NCBI GenBank assembly: GCA_904397865.1
Contig: CAJFOS010000003.1
Location: 1 to 64,000, forward strand
DNA from: Candidatus Allochristensenella caecavium
GTDB lineage: Bacteria; Bacillota; Clostridia; Christensenellales; QAND01
Length of the DNA stretch: 64,000 nucleotides
Direction of reading: 5' to 3'
Below, piece by piece: positions 42,408-50,355 of the stretch (the first letter of the stretch is position 1; the number at the start of each line of letters is the position of its first letter). The notes beneath the pieces were generated by a model. The model worked only from the letters and a program-made list of their open reading frames with translations, made no database searches and was not told where the DNA came from. The translations under genes were made by a program, and so were the position numbers.

Positions 42408-42641
42408 ATGGAACACAATGAACAGGCATATATCTGTATCAAGGCATTGGAAAATGGCGTCAGTGTGATGGGGATGACGCGTGGACGCGATACGCGCTTT
42501 CACCACACCGAGAAACTGGATGCGGGCGAGGTGTTGCTCTGCCAGTTTACCGATAATACTTCGGCGATGAAAATCCGTGGCAAAGCGGAAGTATGGACGC
42601 GGCACGGTTGCCTGCACAGCGGGATGGAGGAAACGAAATGA
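42408..42641 (+). CDS. mtrB: trp RNA-binding attenuation protein (TRAP)
   Basis: 77 residues. [20 protein letters not shown], then [20 protein letters not shown], then [18 protein letters not shown] align colinearly with Bacillus MtrB. The RNA-binding Lys/Lys/Arg triad is intact (K36, K55, R57; Bacillus K37, K56, R58), and the Trp-pocket Thr/Ser residues (T24, T29, S52) are kept. TRAP forms an 11-mer ring that, when loaded with Trp, wraps RNA with GAG/UAG repeats. It lies between dnaE (35 nt) and pfkA, with which it overlaps by 4 nt. A regular GAG/UAG array covers its own ribosome site. No anti-TRAP gene is in the window. Confidence 0.93.
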   Translation: MEHNEQAYICIKALENGVSVMGMTRGRDTRFHHTEKLDAGEVLLCQFTDNTSAMKIRGKAEVWTRHGCLHSGMEETK

Positions 42642-43603
42642 GGCGAATTGGCGTATTGTCCAGCGGCGGGGATACACCCGGCATGAACGCAGCGATTCGC
42701 GCGGTGGTGCAGACGGGATTGGCGTTGGATATGGAGGTCTACGGCATCCGGCACGGCTTCCGCGGGTTGCTGGAAGGCGATATTCACTTATTGACCAGTG
42801 CAGAAGTGCGCAACATCAATTATAAAGGCGGAACGATTTTAAAGACATCACGCTGCAAGGAATTTGAAACCGAGGCTGGACAGAAAAAAGCGGTGGAGAT
42901 GATTGCCGCATATGAACTGGACGGCATCGTTGTCATCGGGGGAGACGGCAGCATGCGCGGCGCAGCGGCGCTGTGCGGCTATGGGGTGCCGACTATCACG
43001 CTGCCCGGCACGATTGACAACGACTTGGCGTATACGGATTTTACAATTGGGTTTGATACGGCGGTCAACGGCGTAATTGAAGAAATTGTGCGCATCCGCG
43101 ATACCATGGTTTCACATGACCGGATAGGCGTAGTGGAGGTCATGGGCAATCATTGCGGCGATATTGCTTTGTATGCCGGGCTGGCCGGTTCGATGGATTT
43201 TATCATCGTCCCAGAGGTGGGATACGACTTGGGCTTTATCTGTGACCGGATTATGAAAAACCGGTTGAAGGGTATTTTAACCAGCATGGTTATCGTGGCG
43301 GAAGGAGCTGCCAAAGCTGGGGAAATGGCCAAAGCGATTCATCAGCAGCTGGGGATAGAAGTCAAACCCGTTGTGTTAGGCTATACGCAGCGCGGCGGCA
43401 ATCCGACGGCTGGCGACCGCGTCTTGGCGGCGCGGCTAGGTTCGCATGCGGTCCGCCTGTTGCAGGCAGGCAAGAGCAACCTTGCAGTAGGCATCCGAGG
43501 CAACCAGATTGTTTCGATGGATATCATGCAGGCGGTGGAAACCGAAAAAATGTTTGACGAGGAATTGTACATGCTTGCCAACTTGTTGTCACATGCACAA
43601 TAA
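42638..43603 (+). CDS. pfkA: 6-phosphofructokinase
   Basis: 321 residues, standard ATP-dependent Pfk[24 protein letters not shown] has the ATP loop [19 protein letters not shown] and [19 protein letters not shown]-like [30 protein letters not shown] carry the catalytic Asp (TIDND). [27 protein letters not shown] and [22 protein letters not shown] follow. It is the committed step of glycolysis. The start ATG overlaps the mtrB stop, so both are translated together; linking TRAP with glycolysis is probably just operon history. Confidence 0.97.
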   Translation: MRRIGVLSSGGDTPGMNAAIRAVVQTGLALDMEVYGIRHGFRGLLEGDIHLLTSAEVRNINYKGGTILKTSRCKEFETEAGQKKAVEMIAAYELDGIVVIGGDGSMRGAAALCGYGVPTITLPGTIDNDLAYTDFTIGFDTAVNGVIEEIVRIRDTMVSHDRIGVVEVMGNHCGDIALYAGLAGSMDFIIVPEVGYDLGFICDRIMKNRLKGILTSMVIVAEGAAKAGEMAKAIHQQLGIEVKPVVLGYTQRGGNPTAGDRVLAARLGSHAVRLLQAGKSNLAVGIRGNQIVSMDIMQAVETEKMFDEELYMLANLLSHAQ

Positions 43604-43618
43604 AAGGAACGGGCTGAC

Positions 43619-43654
43619 AAAAGGGAGTTTCTGCAAAAGGAAACTCCCTTTTAC
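43619..43654 (+). terminator. Terminator after pfkA
   Basis: AAAGGGAGTTTC / GAAACTCCCTTT 12-bp stem with an 8-nt loop and TTACATTT. Confidence 0.88.
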
Positions 43655-43713
43655 ATTTAAACGGTAGCTTTTTGCGTTGCTGCGGGATATAAAAAGTGAA
43701 GGGGGGAACGCCG

Positions 43714-44238
43714 ATGGAGCCACAGTCATTGCGTACGGATGACCAAAGCTTCGAACAAGTCCTGGAGCATTATGCGGGCATGGTGTATCGCCTGGCGCTG
43801 GCACAGGTCAAACAGCCCAGCGATGCAGAGGATATTTTTCAGGACGTGTTTTTGCGTTATGTGGACAATCGTCCCGCCTTTCAAAGCGAAGAACACCGAA
43901 AAGCATGGCTGATTCGCGTAACGATAAACAGCTGCAAAAAGCGATGGCGGTCCGTCTGCCGCCGCAGGGAAACCGAACTTTTACAGCAGGAAACCGTCCA
44001 TTTTGACGCCGTGGAAGAACAGGAGCTATTCGATGCTTTGTGTATGCTGCGGGTTCCTTATCGACGCGCCCTGTATTTATTCTATTATGAGGACATGTCC
44101 ATTGCACAGATTAGTCAGGTTTGCCGATGTAAGCCTTCGACCGTGCGTACTCAGCTGACGCGCGGCCGCCGCCAGCTGAAACAAATATTGCAAAAGGATG
44201 CGTTTGCAGATGAAACCGATATATACAAGCATGTATGA
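43714..44238 (+). CDS. ECF-type RNA polymerase sigma factor
   Basis: 174 residues. Region 2 (EHYAGMVYRLALAQVKQPSDAEDIFQDVFLRYV) includes the -10 recognition DAEDIFQDVF; region 4 (LFDALCMLRVPYRRALYLFYYEDMSIAQISQVCRCKPSTVRTQLTRGRRQLKQIL) has the HTH for the -35. No C-terminal extension. ATG 43714 follows GAAGGGGGGAACG. It overlaps the anti-sigma gene by 29 nt, the usual arrangement for translational coupling. Confidence 0.92.
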   Translation: MEPQSLRTDDQSFEQVLEHYAGMVYRLALAQVKQPSDAEDIFQDVFLRYVDNRPAFQSEEHRKAWLIRVTINSCKKRWRSVCRRRETELLQQETVHFDAVEEQELFDALCMLRVPYRRALYLFYYEDMSIAQISQVCRCKPSTVRTQLTRGRRQLKQILQKDAFADETDIYKHV

Positions 44239-45046
44239 CCAGATACAGCCGCCCGAGATATTGGTGTTGCGTACCCGACTGAGGATGCAGCAGCATGCCG
44301 AGCAACCCCAAAATAAAAACAAATGGCGGCTTCCCCTTGTAGCCGCTCTGGCCGTCAGCATGATGATGGTATGCCTGGCTTTGATAAATTTGGATGGCAG
44401 TACTTCGCTCGCGCCCCTGCCAACGACGGGGCCAATCGCCATTTTGACGCCGCTTTCCGACGACACGCATGTACCCGACGTACAGCTCTCCCAGGGGGAA
44501 CTTCATTTTGTCCCGACGGATGGATACATAGCGGATGCCAGCCTCTATTTTGATGCAAAAACCATGGAAGAACATGTTTATGACCAAGCGCAGATGGTCA
44601 ACTATCTTGGCCGCGATTTCCGTCCCGCTTACGTGCCGGAAGATTTATACGCGCAGGATGGAGCCGGCGGCTGGAAGGTGGTCACGTGGAAAAAGGACGG
44701 GACGACTGTACACGAAAATTTTTCCGTCACCTATCAGCAAAATTTTTCGGATACCTATCAGCCGCTGCGCAGGCAAGTCCGCGTAGAGGCAGCCAAAGAT
44801 AAGCTGCCCACGCAATGTGCGGTTTACCAAGCGGATGACGCGCGGACTTCCACCATCCAAGGCGTTCCGGTTGAAGTGACATATACGGAAATGGAATACG
44901 GCCCGTACACAAAAGACCGCCAGCCGGCCGGCACATATCCCATCTATCGCGCAGCCTTCATATATGAAGGCATCGGATATATTGTACATGGGGAAAATAT
45001 TACACAGAAAGAGTTTATTGACGTGTTGTGTTCCCTGTTTGTTTGA
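44210..45046 (+). CDS. Membrane-anchored anti-sigma factor-like protein
   Basis: 278 residues. A cytoplasmic head of about 40 residues (MKPIYTSMYDQIQPPEILVLRTRLRMQ), one transmembrane helix (LPLVAALAVSMMMVCLALINL), then an extracytoplasmic domain of about 200 residues, of the DUF4367 type in outline (Y-PIYRAAFIYEGIGYIVHGENITQKEF at the end). No zinc HxxxCxxC motif. The start was placed at ATG 44210, about 11 nt after AAAGGA; an ATG 12 bases upstream is an alternative. Overlap with the preceding sigma gene supports an anti-sigma role; the signal is unknown. Confidence 0.82.
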   Translation: MKPIYTSMYDQIQPPEILVLRTRLRMQQHAEQPQNKNKWRLPLVAALAVSMMMVCLALINLDGSTSLAPLPTTGPIAILTPLSDDTHVPDVQLSQGELHFVPTDGYIADASLYFDAKTMEEHVYDQAQMVNYLGRDFRPAYVPEDLYAQDGAGGWKVVTWKKDGTTVHENFSVTYQQNFSDTYQPLRRQVRVEAAKDKLPTQCAVYQADDARTSTIQGVPVEVTYTEMEYGPYTKDRQPAGTYPIYRAAFIYEGIGYIVHGENITQKEFIDVLCSLFV

Positions 45047-45069
45047 CAGGAAGAACCATCTTTTAGAAG

Positions 45070-45110
45070 AAAACCCAGGCGTGCATCAACACACGCCTGG
45101 GTTTTCTTTT
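45070..45110. terminator. Bidirectional terminator between anti-sigma and metF
   Basis: AAAACCCAGGCGTG / CACGCCTGGGTTTT, a 14-bp stem with T-runs on both strands. Confidence 0.93.
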
Positions 45111-45121
45111 ATAACCATTAT

Positions 45122-45982
45122 TCAATCCCGCAAACCGGTACGTTGCAAAATGGCCGTCGCGCTCTTTGCACGGTTCATCGAATATAGATGAATTCCATCC
45201 ACACCGCCTTTGAGCAGGTCCGTAATCTGCGCGCAGCAGAAATCCATCCCGGCTTCGGCGAAAGAAACCGGGTCTTCGCCATAGCGGGCAATGATGCGCG
45301 ATAGGGAAGCGGGGATGCTGGCGCCGCAAAGCGTGGTCATGCGCAGGATTTGTTTGGCGTTGAGCACCGGCATGATACCGGCAGTGATAGGCACCCGGAT
45401 ACCAATACGCCGTGCGCGGTCTACAAAGGAAAAAAATGCGTCGTTATCAAAAAATAACTGCGAGACCAGCCAGTCCACGCCGCAGTCCACCTTGCGTTTT
45501 AGATACAACAGGTCATCCCGTTGTGAATCGGACTGGTAGTGGCTTTCGGGATAGCACGCCGCCGCTACGGAAAAACCACCATATGCCACGATTTCTTTGA
45601 CCAGTTCGCTGGCATAGGGCATGTGGGCAAAAGCTGTCTGTGCATCCCTGCCGGCGGGGACATCTCCGCGCAGTGCTAGAATGGCCTCTACCCCCGCCTG
45701 CTGAAATTGCGCCAACGATTGCTGGATACTGGCCTTGTCCGCCCCGACGCATGTCAGGTGGCCCAGCGCTGGACATCCACATAGAGTGGGGATTTCCTTG
45801 GCGATTTCCAGCGTCAGCCCGGCGCGCGAGCCGCCCGCGCCATATGTAACGGACATGTAATCCGGCTTCAGATGGGATAATTGTACAAGCGTTTGATGAA
45901 TCATGTCGACGGGCGCGTCCGGTTTTGGCGGAAAGACTTCCAGCGAGACGACCGTTTGACGAAATAAGGCGGGAATAGACAT
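45122..45982 (-). CDS. metF: Methylenetetrahydrofolate reductase
   Basis: 286 residues, bacterial MetF size. TVVSLEVFPPKPDAPVDMIHQTL has the catalytic Glu-containing strand, PDYMSVTYGAGGSRAGLTLEIAK, HLTCVGADKASI, ILALRGDVPAGRD, SVAAACYPESHYQS, and DWLVSQLFFDNDAFFSFV are the FAD/folate segments in order. It reduces 5,10-methylene-THF to 5-methyl-THF, the methyl donor for the divergently encoded MetH. The ATG at 45982 follows AAAGGAAG; a longer upstream frame has no site. Confidence 0.96.
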   Translation of the reverse strand: MSIPALFRQTVVSLEVFPPKPDAPVDMIHQTLVQLSHLKPDYMSVTYGAGGSRAGLTLEIAKEIPTLCGCPALGHLTCVGADKASIQQSLAQFQQAGVEAILALRGDVPAGRDAQTAFAHMPYASELVKEIVAYGGFSVAAACYPESHYQSDSQRDDLLYLKRKVDCGVDWLVSQLFFDNDAFFSFVDRARRIGIRVPITAGIMPVLNAKQILRMTTLCGASIPASLSRIIARYGEDPVSFAEAGMDFCCAQITDLLKGGVDGIHLYSMNRAKSATAILQRTGLRD

Positions 45983-46038
45983 GCTGAAACTTCCTTTACA
46001 AAAAGTTTTTTTCTTATTCAACCACATTTTTTTACAAC

Positions 46039-46067
46039 TTGCAATGGCGCATCGCCTGTTATATGAT
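46039..46067 (+). promoter_or_regulatory. Promoter for metH-activation/metH operon
   Basis: TTGCAA (46039-46044), 17-bp spacer, TATGAT (46062-46067), in the 116-bp metF/metH divergent spacer. No SAM, B12 or T-box leader fits in this spacer. Confidence 0.65.
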
Positions 46068-46098
46068 AAAAAACAATCGAAGCAAAGGAGGGCGCATT

Positions 46099-46695
46099 AT
46101 GCGCGTTGAATCCTATCAGTCAATGCCGATTCGGCCGCAAGTGCGGGACGTATTAATCCGGATTGGCGCGCCGCGTACCCAGGACGCCGCCTTGATAGAA
46201 AAAGCCAAACAGACGATTGCGCCCCTGCGTCCTTATGGGCTGTTGACGTTGATACCCATTGATGTGCAGGCACAGCAGGTGGATTTTCAAGGTCGGGTGA
46301 TGCGCAGTGAGAAGCTCGCCCGGTATTTGCAAGGCTGCTCGCATGCGTTGCTTATGGTTTCCACACTCAAACAGCCCGTCTGTGACCGGATTCATCAACT
46401 CATGGAAAATGGGCAAAGCGATGAAGGCATCTGGCTGGATGCCGCCGCATCTGTCGCAGCGGATACCGGGTTGGATTTCATGATTGCTGCCCAGCAGAAA
46501 AAATTGGAAAAACAAGGGATGCGTACGCTATCCTGGCGTTATTCGCCAGGATATGGCGATTTACCGCTGGAAAACCAGCAGATTCTTTATGACTATCTGG
46601 GCGCACAGTCATTGGGCATTCGACTGACGTCCTCCTATATGCTGTTGCCGGAGAAATCCGTCATGGCGATTTGCGGGGTGCAAACATGCAGGTAA
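46099..46695 (+). CDS. Stand-alone MetH reactivation-domain protein
   Basis: 198 residues. The sequence follows the C-terminal AdoMet-binding/activation domain of MetH in outline: GLLTLIPIDVQAQ..., SHALLMVSTLKQPVCDRIHQLMEN, DAAASVAADTGLDFMIAAQ, then TLSWRYSPGYGDLPLENQQILYDYLGAQSLGIRLTSSYMLLPEKSVMAICGV, where RYSPGYGDLPL matches the RxSPGYP signature. It would re-methylate oxidised cobalamin using AdoMet and flavodoxin. It overlaps metH by 10 nt, whose product lacks this domain. Confidence 0.88.
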   Translation: MRVESYQSMPIRPQVRDVLIRIGAPRTQDAALIEKAKQTIAPLRPYGLLTLIPIDVQAQQVDFQGRVMRSEKLARYLQGCSHALLMVSTLKQPVCDRIHQLMENGQSDEGIWLDAAASVAADTGLDFMIAAQQKKLEKQGMRTLSWRYSPGYGDLPLENQQILYDYLGAQSLGIRLTSSYMLLPEKSVMAICGVQTCR

Positions 46696-49055
46696 CAAAC
46701 TTTTCTTCTCTTTTCCCACCCGACCAAATTGTTTTGCTGGATGGCGCGTCCGGCACGCAGATGATTGAAGCAGGGATGCCCGCCGGTGTGTGCCCGGAAG
46801 CGTGGGCGGCTGAACACCCGCAGGCCTTGAAACGGATGTACCAACGATATGTTCAGGCTGGTTCGCAGGCGGTCTATGCGTTTACCTTTGGCGCCAACCG
46901 CTATAAACTGGCAGAATACGGACTGGCGGAGCAAACAGCTGCGCTCAATACACGCCTTGTACAGATAACAAGGGAAGCTGTAGGCGATGGGATACGCATT
47001 GGTGGCGATATGTCCCCCACTGGCGCTTTTGTGGAACCGTTTGGGGATATGAAATTCGAACAAGCCGTGCAGATTTATGCCGAACAGGCCAAGGCGCTGG
47101 CGGATGCTGGCGTGGATTTTTTCATTATCGAAACCATGCTGGACTTGCAGGAAGCACGGGCAGCCGTGTTGGGTGTTAAACAGGTGTCGGATTTGCCAGT
47201 ATGCGTAACGATGACGTTTGATGAATCCGGCCGCACGCTTACAGGGAGCGACCCGCAGACCGTAGCCATTACCCTGTGTGCATTGGGGGTGGATGCCGTG
47301 GGTGCGAATTGCGGGCTGGGGCCTGCCTCCATGGTGCCTATCATTGCACAGATGGCATCCGTAGCGACCGTACCGGTCATCGCAAAGCCAAACGCCGGCC
47401 TGCCCACGGGGGAAACGCTTGATGCGGATGCCTTTTGCCAGCAGGCGCTGCCATTGGTGGAGGCGGGCGCAAGGGTAATTGGCGGCTGCTGTGGGACGGA
47501 TGCGGCCCATATCCGTACGTTGCAGCAGGCTTTGCAGGGAAAAACGTGTCAGATACCAGTGCTCAAACGTCTGCCCAGTGTGTTGACCGCCAGCGCCGGC
47601 CGAACTGCCTTGGGGTTTGACCAACCCTTCTGCACCATTGGGGAACGCATCAATCCCACAGGGAAAAAGAAAATGCAGCAGGCGTTGCGCGAACACGATG
47701 AAGAAGCCATTTTGCACATGGCTACCGAACAGCGCGCCATGGGCGCGCGTGCGCTGGATATCAACGTGGGCATGGCGGGCATAGACGAACAGGTGGAACT
47801 GCCGCGCTATGTATTGGCGGTTGCCGGGCGTGTCAATGATATGCCGCTGTGCATTGACAGCGCCAATATGGATGCATTGGAAAAAGCGTTGCGCGTATAT
47901 CCAGGGCGGGCGTTGGTCAATTCCGTTTCGGCGGAAAAGGGAAGGGCGGAACGTTTGTTTCCTGTGATTGCACGCTATGGCGCGATGTATATTGCGCTGC
48001 CGATTGGCGATGATGGCGTGCCCATGCAGGCGGAGGAGCGCATCGCCTTGGTGGAACAGCTGCTAAAAAAAGCGGACTCGTATGGCATCGACCGCAGTGC
48101 ATGCGTGGTGGATGCACTTGCCCTTTCCGTTGCTAGTGAACCGGACGCAGGACGTGAAGCGCTCAAAGTGATTCAATGGTGCAAGGCGCAGGGCCTGAAC
48201 AGCTCCATGGGGGTTAGCAATAGTTCCTTTGGCTTGCCGGCCCGGCCCATGGTCAATACGGCGATGCTGGTGGCGTCGCAGGCCTGCGGGATGACAGCAG
48301 CCATTGTCAATCCCTGTGAGGAAACCATGCACCAGGCGTTGTATGCCAGCGCTGCCATTCTGGAAGGCGGTACGGGCGCAGCCCGTTACGCCCAGGAATT
48401 TGGCGGTGAACAGCAGCCGGCGCCGGAAGGACTGTTTGGGGCAGTGGTTGCCGGGGAAAAGGGCCGGGCAGAACAGTTTACCCATGAACAGATTGCAAAA
48501 GGCGTGAAGCCGCAGCAGCTGGTAGAACAGGATATCATCCCGGCGTTAGACCGTCTGGGGGTTCTGTTTGCGGAAAAGACCGTATTTTTGCCGCAGCTCA
48601 TGGCGGGTGCAGAGGCAGCCAAACGCGCGCTGGCCATTCTGGAACCGCTGATGGTCGATGAATCCGCACCCAAAAAGGCGACGGCAGTGATAGCAACCGT
48701 CAAAGGTGATATTCATGATATCGGAAAAAATATTGTTGCGCTGATGCTGAAAAATCATGGCTTCACCGTGGTGGACTTGGGCCGGGATGTGCCCAATGAA
48801 GAGGTCATTCGGGCGGCAGAGGAGCATGAAGCTGCCGTGGTTCTGCTCTCCGCGCTTTTGACGACAACCATGGACCGCATGGGTGAATGCGCGGAGATGA
48901 TGCGCCAAAAACAGATGAAGAGTGCGCTGATGGTGGGCGGAGCGGTTGTAACGCCCGCATTTGCCGAACAAATTGGGGCACTTTATTCAGCGGATGCTGC
49001 GGAAGCGGTGGAAGTTGCAAAACGGGCAGCCCGGGAGCGCGGTTTCGCATTCTAA
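46686..49055 (+). CDS. metH: Cobalamin-dependent methionine synthase, no activation domain
   Basis: 789 residues. The homocysteine domain (first about 290) has VLLDGASGTQMIEAGMP, GANCGLGPASM and VIGGCCGTDAAHI for zinc ligands. The pterin domain (about 300-560) has TIGERINPTGKKKMQQALRE and ALDINVGMAGIDE. The B12 domain ends the protein with VKGDIHDIGKNIVALMLKNHGF, where His677 is the axial cobalt ligand, then VLLSALLTTTMDRM. It transfers methyl from 5-methyl-THF to homocysteine. The activation domain is on the preceding gene, an arrangement seen in several clostridia and Thermotoga. Confidence 0.96.
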   Translation: MQVTNFSSLFPPDQIVLLDGASGTQMIEAGMPAGVCPEAWAAEHPQALKRMYQRYVQAGSQAVYAFTFGANRYKLAEYGLAEQTAALNTRLVQITREAVGDGIRIGGDMSPTGAFVEPFGDMKFEQAVQIYAEQAKALADAGVDFFIIETMLDLQEARAAVLGVKQVSDLPVCVTMTFDESGRTLTGSDPQTVAITLCALGVDAVGANCGLGPASMVPIIAQMASVATVPVIAKPNAGLPTGETLDADAFCQQALPLVEAGARVIGGCCGTDAAHIRTLQQALQGKTCQIPVLKRLPSVLTASAGRTALGFDQPFCTIGERINPTGKKKMQQALREHDEEAILHMATEQRAMGARALDINVGMAGIDEQVELPRYVLAVAGRVNDMPLCIDSANMDALEKALRVYPGRALVNSVSAEKGRAERLFPVIARYGAMYIALPIGDDGVPMQAEERIALVEQLLKKADSYGIDRSACVVDALALSVASEPDAGREALKVIQWCKAQGLNSSMGVSNSSFGLPARPMVNTAMLVASQACGMTAAIVNPCEETMHQALYASAAILEGGTGAARYAQEFGGEQQPAPEGLFGAVVAGEKGRAEQFTHEQIAKGVKPQQLVEQDIIPALDRLGVLFAEKTVFLPQLMAGAEAAKRALAILEPLMVDESAPKKATAVIATVKGDIHDIGKNIVALMLKNHGFTVVDLGRDVPNEEVIRAAEEHEAAVVLLSALLTTTMDRMGECAEMMRQKQMKSALMVGGAVVTPAFAEQIGALYSADAAEAVEVAKRAARERGFAF

Positions 49056-49058
49056 ATA

Positions 49059-49099
49059 AAAAGGGGATGGACGGATAGGAAAACGGACATCCTTTTTTA
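49059..49099 (+). terminator. Probable terminator after metH
   Basis: AAAGGGGATG and CATCCTTTTTT pair across an 18-nt loop containing a second weak pairing; T-run on the 3' side. Confidence 0.5.
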
Positions 49100-49242
49100 T
49101 TTCCGTCCTATTTATAGACAAAATAAAAAAATTGTCTATGGTAAAAGCATAGAAAAAGTGGTTATCTAAAAATTTTACATATTTGCAATATAAATACATA
49201 GATAAAAAGTAGATAAACACATGTTATAAAACAGAACGACAG

Positions 49243-49271
49243 TTGAAACTCGCAGACGAGTAGGATATAAT
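49243..49271 (+). promoter_or_regulatory. Promoter of second DegV gene
   Basis: TTGAAA (49243-49248), 17-bp spacer, TATAAT (49266-49271). The 150 bp upstream are very AT-rich, with a repeated TAGATAAA element, which could be an UP-like region. Confidence 0.75.
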
Positions 49272-49318
49272 GCAGATAGCGCTTCCTTTTTTGCGCAGAA
49301 TGATTGGAGGAATCATAG

Positions 49319-50188
49319 ATGAGCGATTATATCATTGCCACAGATGCGGACTCGGAATTAATCCTTCCGTATGTGTTGGAGAAAGGAATTTCGGTATTTC
49401 CGATGCCGTTGACGCTCAACGGTGTGGAATACAATTACGATTTGGGGAAAACGGTCCAAATCCCTGATTTTTTTGAACAAATTGAAAATGGTGCGACGGT
49501 TTCCACTTCGTGTAAATCCCCATGGGAAATCAAACAGTGGTTTTTGGAACTGTTGGAGCAGGGAAAGGATATCCTTTATATCGGATTTTCGCATAACCTG
49601 AGCCAGCATTTTGGCAACTGCCAGATGGCGGTGCAGGAAATTCGCGAAGAAAAACCGGATGCTCCTCGTATCTTTTTGGTGGACACGTTGAGCATTTCAG
49701 CGGGGCAGTCCTTGCTGATTCGCAAGGCTGTCGCGCTTAAAGAACAGGGGAAACCGATTGAAGAAGTGGTTGAATGGCTGGAAGCCAACAAGCAGCACAG
49801 CGTTGTCTTTTTCAGTGTGGATGATTTAAATTACCTCAAACGGGGCGGGCGCCTGTCCGGCGGTGCGGCGTTCTTTGGTACTGTGCTGGATTTGAAACCC
49901 ATTCTGCATACCAGTGCGGAGGGACGCCTGGAACCGATTGAAAAGATAAAAGGGCGGAAGAAGGCTTGGCGCCGGATGGCGGAATTGGTCAAAGAACGGG
50001 GGATAGACCTGGAGGAGAATGAAATCCTGTTGCTCTATGCCAATGAAGACGACGCCAAGGTCATGGAGGCAAACCTGCAGGAACTTTGCCATCCGAAATC
50101 CATCGAATTCTGGCCGGTAGGGCCGGTTATCGGCGGCCATGCGGGGCCGCGCGTCATGGGGCTGGCCTGCTGGGGAACGGAACGATAA
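49319..50188 (+). CDS. DegV-family (FakB-like) lipid-binding protein, second copy
   Basis: 289 residues. IIATDADSELILPYVLEKGISVFPMPLTLNG at the N-terminus, GATVSTSCKSPWE near the ligand carboxylate, IGFSHNLSQHFGNCQMA, RIFLVDTLSISAGQSLLIRKA, VDDLNYLKRGGRLSGGAAFFGTVLDLKPILH, and GPVIGGHAGPRVMGLACWGTER at the C-terminus. The ligand-site Ser/Thr pattern differs from the copy at 9782 (STSCKS vs PTTTNIN), so the two may bind different fatty acids. Monocistronic with a promoter and terminator of its own. Confidence 0.92.
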   Translation: MSDYIIATDADSELILPYVLEKGISVFPMPLTLNGVEYNYDLGKTVQIPDFFEQIENGATVSTSCKSPWEIKQWFLELLEQGKDILYIGFSHNLSQHFGNCQMAVQEIREEKPDAPRIFLVDTLSISAGQSLLIRKAVALKEQGKPIEEVVEWLEANKQHSVVFFSVDDLNYLKRGGRLSGGAAFFGTVLDLKPILHTSAEGRLEPIEKIKGRKKAWRRMAELVKERGIDLEENEILLLYANEDDAKVMEANLQELCHPKSIEFWPVGPVIGGHAGPRVMGLACWGTER

Positions 50189-50196
50189 CAAACGCT

Positions 50197-50228
50197 GAGT
50201 CCGTGCAATGGCACGGGCTCTTTTTTAT
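50197..50228 (+). terminator. Terminator of second DegV gene
   Basis: GAGTCCGTGC / GCACGGGCTC stem, AATG loop, TTTTTT. Confidence 0.9.
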
Positions 50229-50268
50229 TTTGATAAAGCCAAGACACAAGGAAAAAACGGGGATGGGC

Positions 50269-50297
50269 TTGTTTTTTTTGTGGCGCGTTTGTACAAT
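50269..50297 (+). promoter_or_regulatory. Promoter of alcohol dehydrogenase gene
   Basis: TTGTTT (50269-50274), 17-bp spacer, TACAAT (50292-50297). Confidence 0.55.
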
Positions 50298-50355
50298 AAA
50301 AAATGAAAGTAGAAACCCTTATCAGGGCGAATCAGCTCGAAGGAGGAAAATCGAT

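Noticed and set aside
45983-46098. SAM or cobalamin riboswitch between metF and the metH operon
   Set aside because: The 116-bp spacer has no room for either aptamer and shows no matching core.
49130-49215. Repeated TAGATAAA/CATAGA elements suggesting iterons or a small repeat array
   Set aside because: Only a few imperfect copies in a very AT-rich promoter region with no replication gene nearby.
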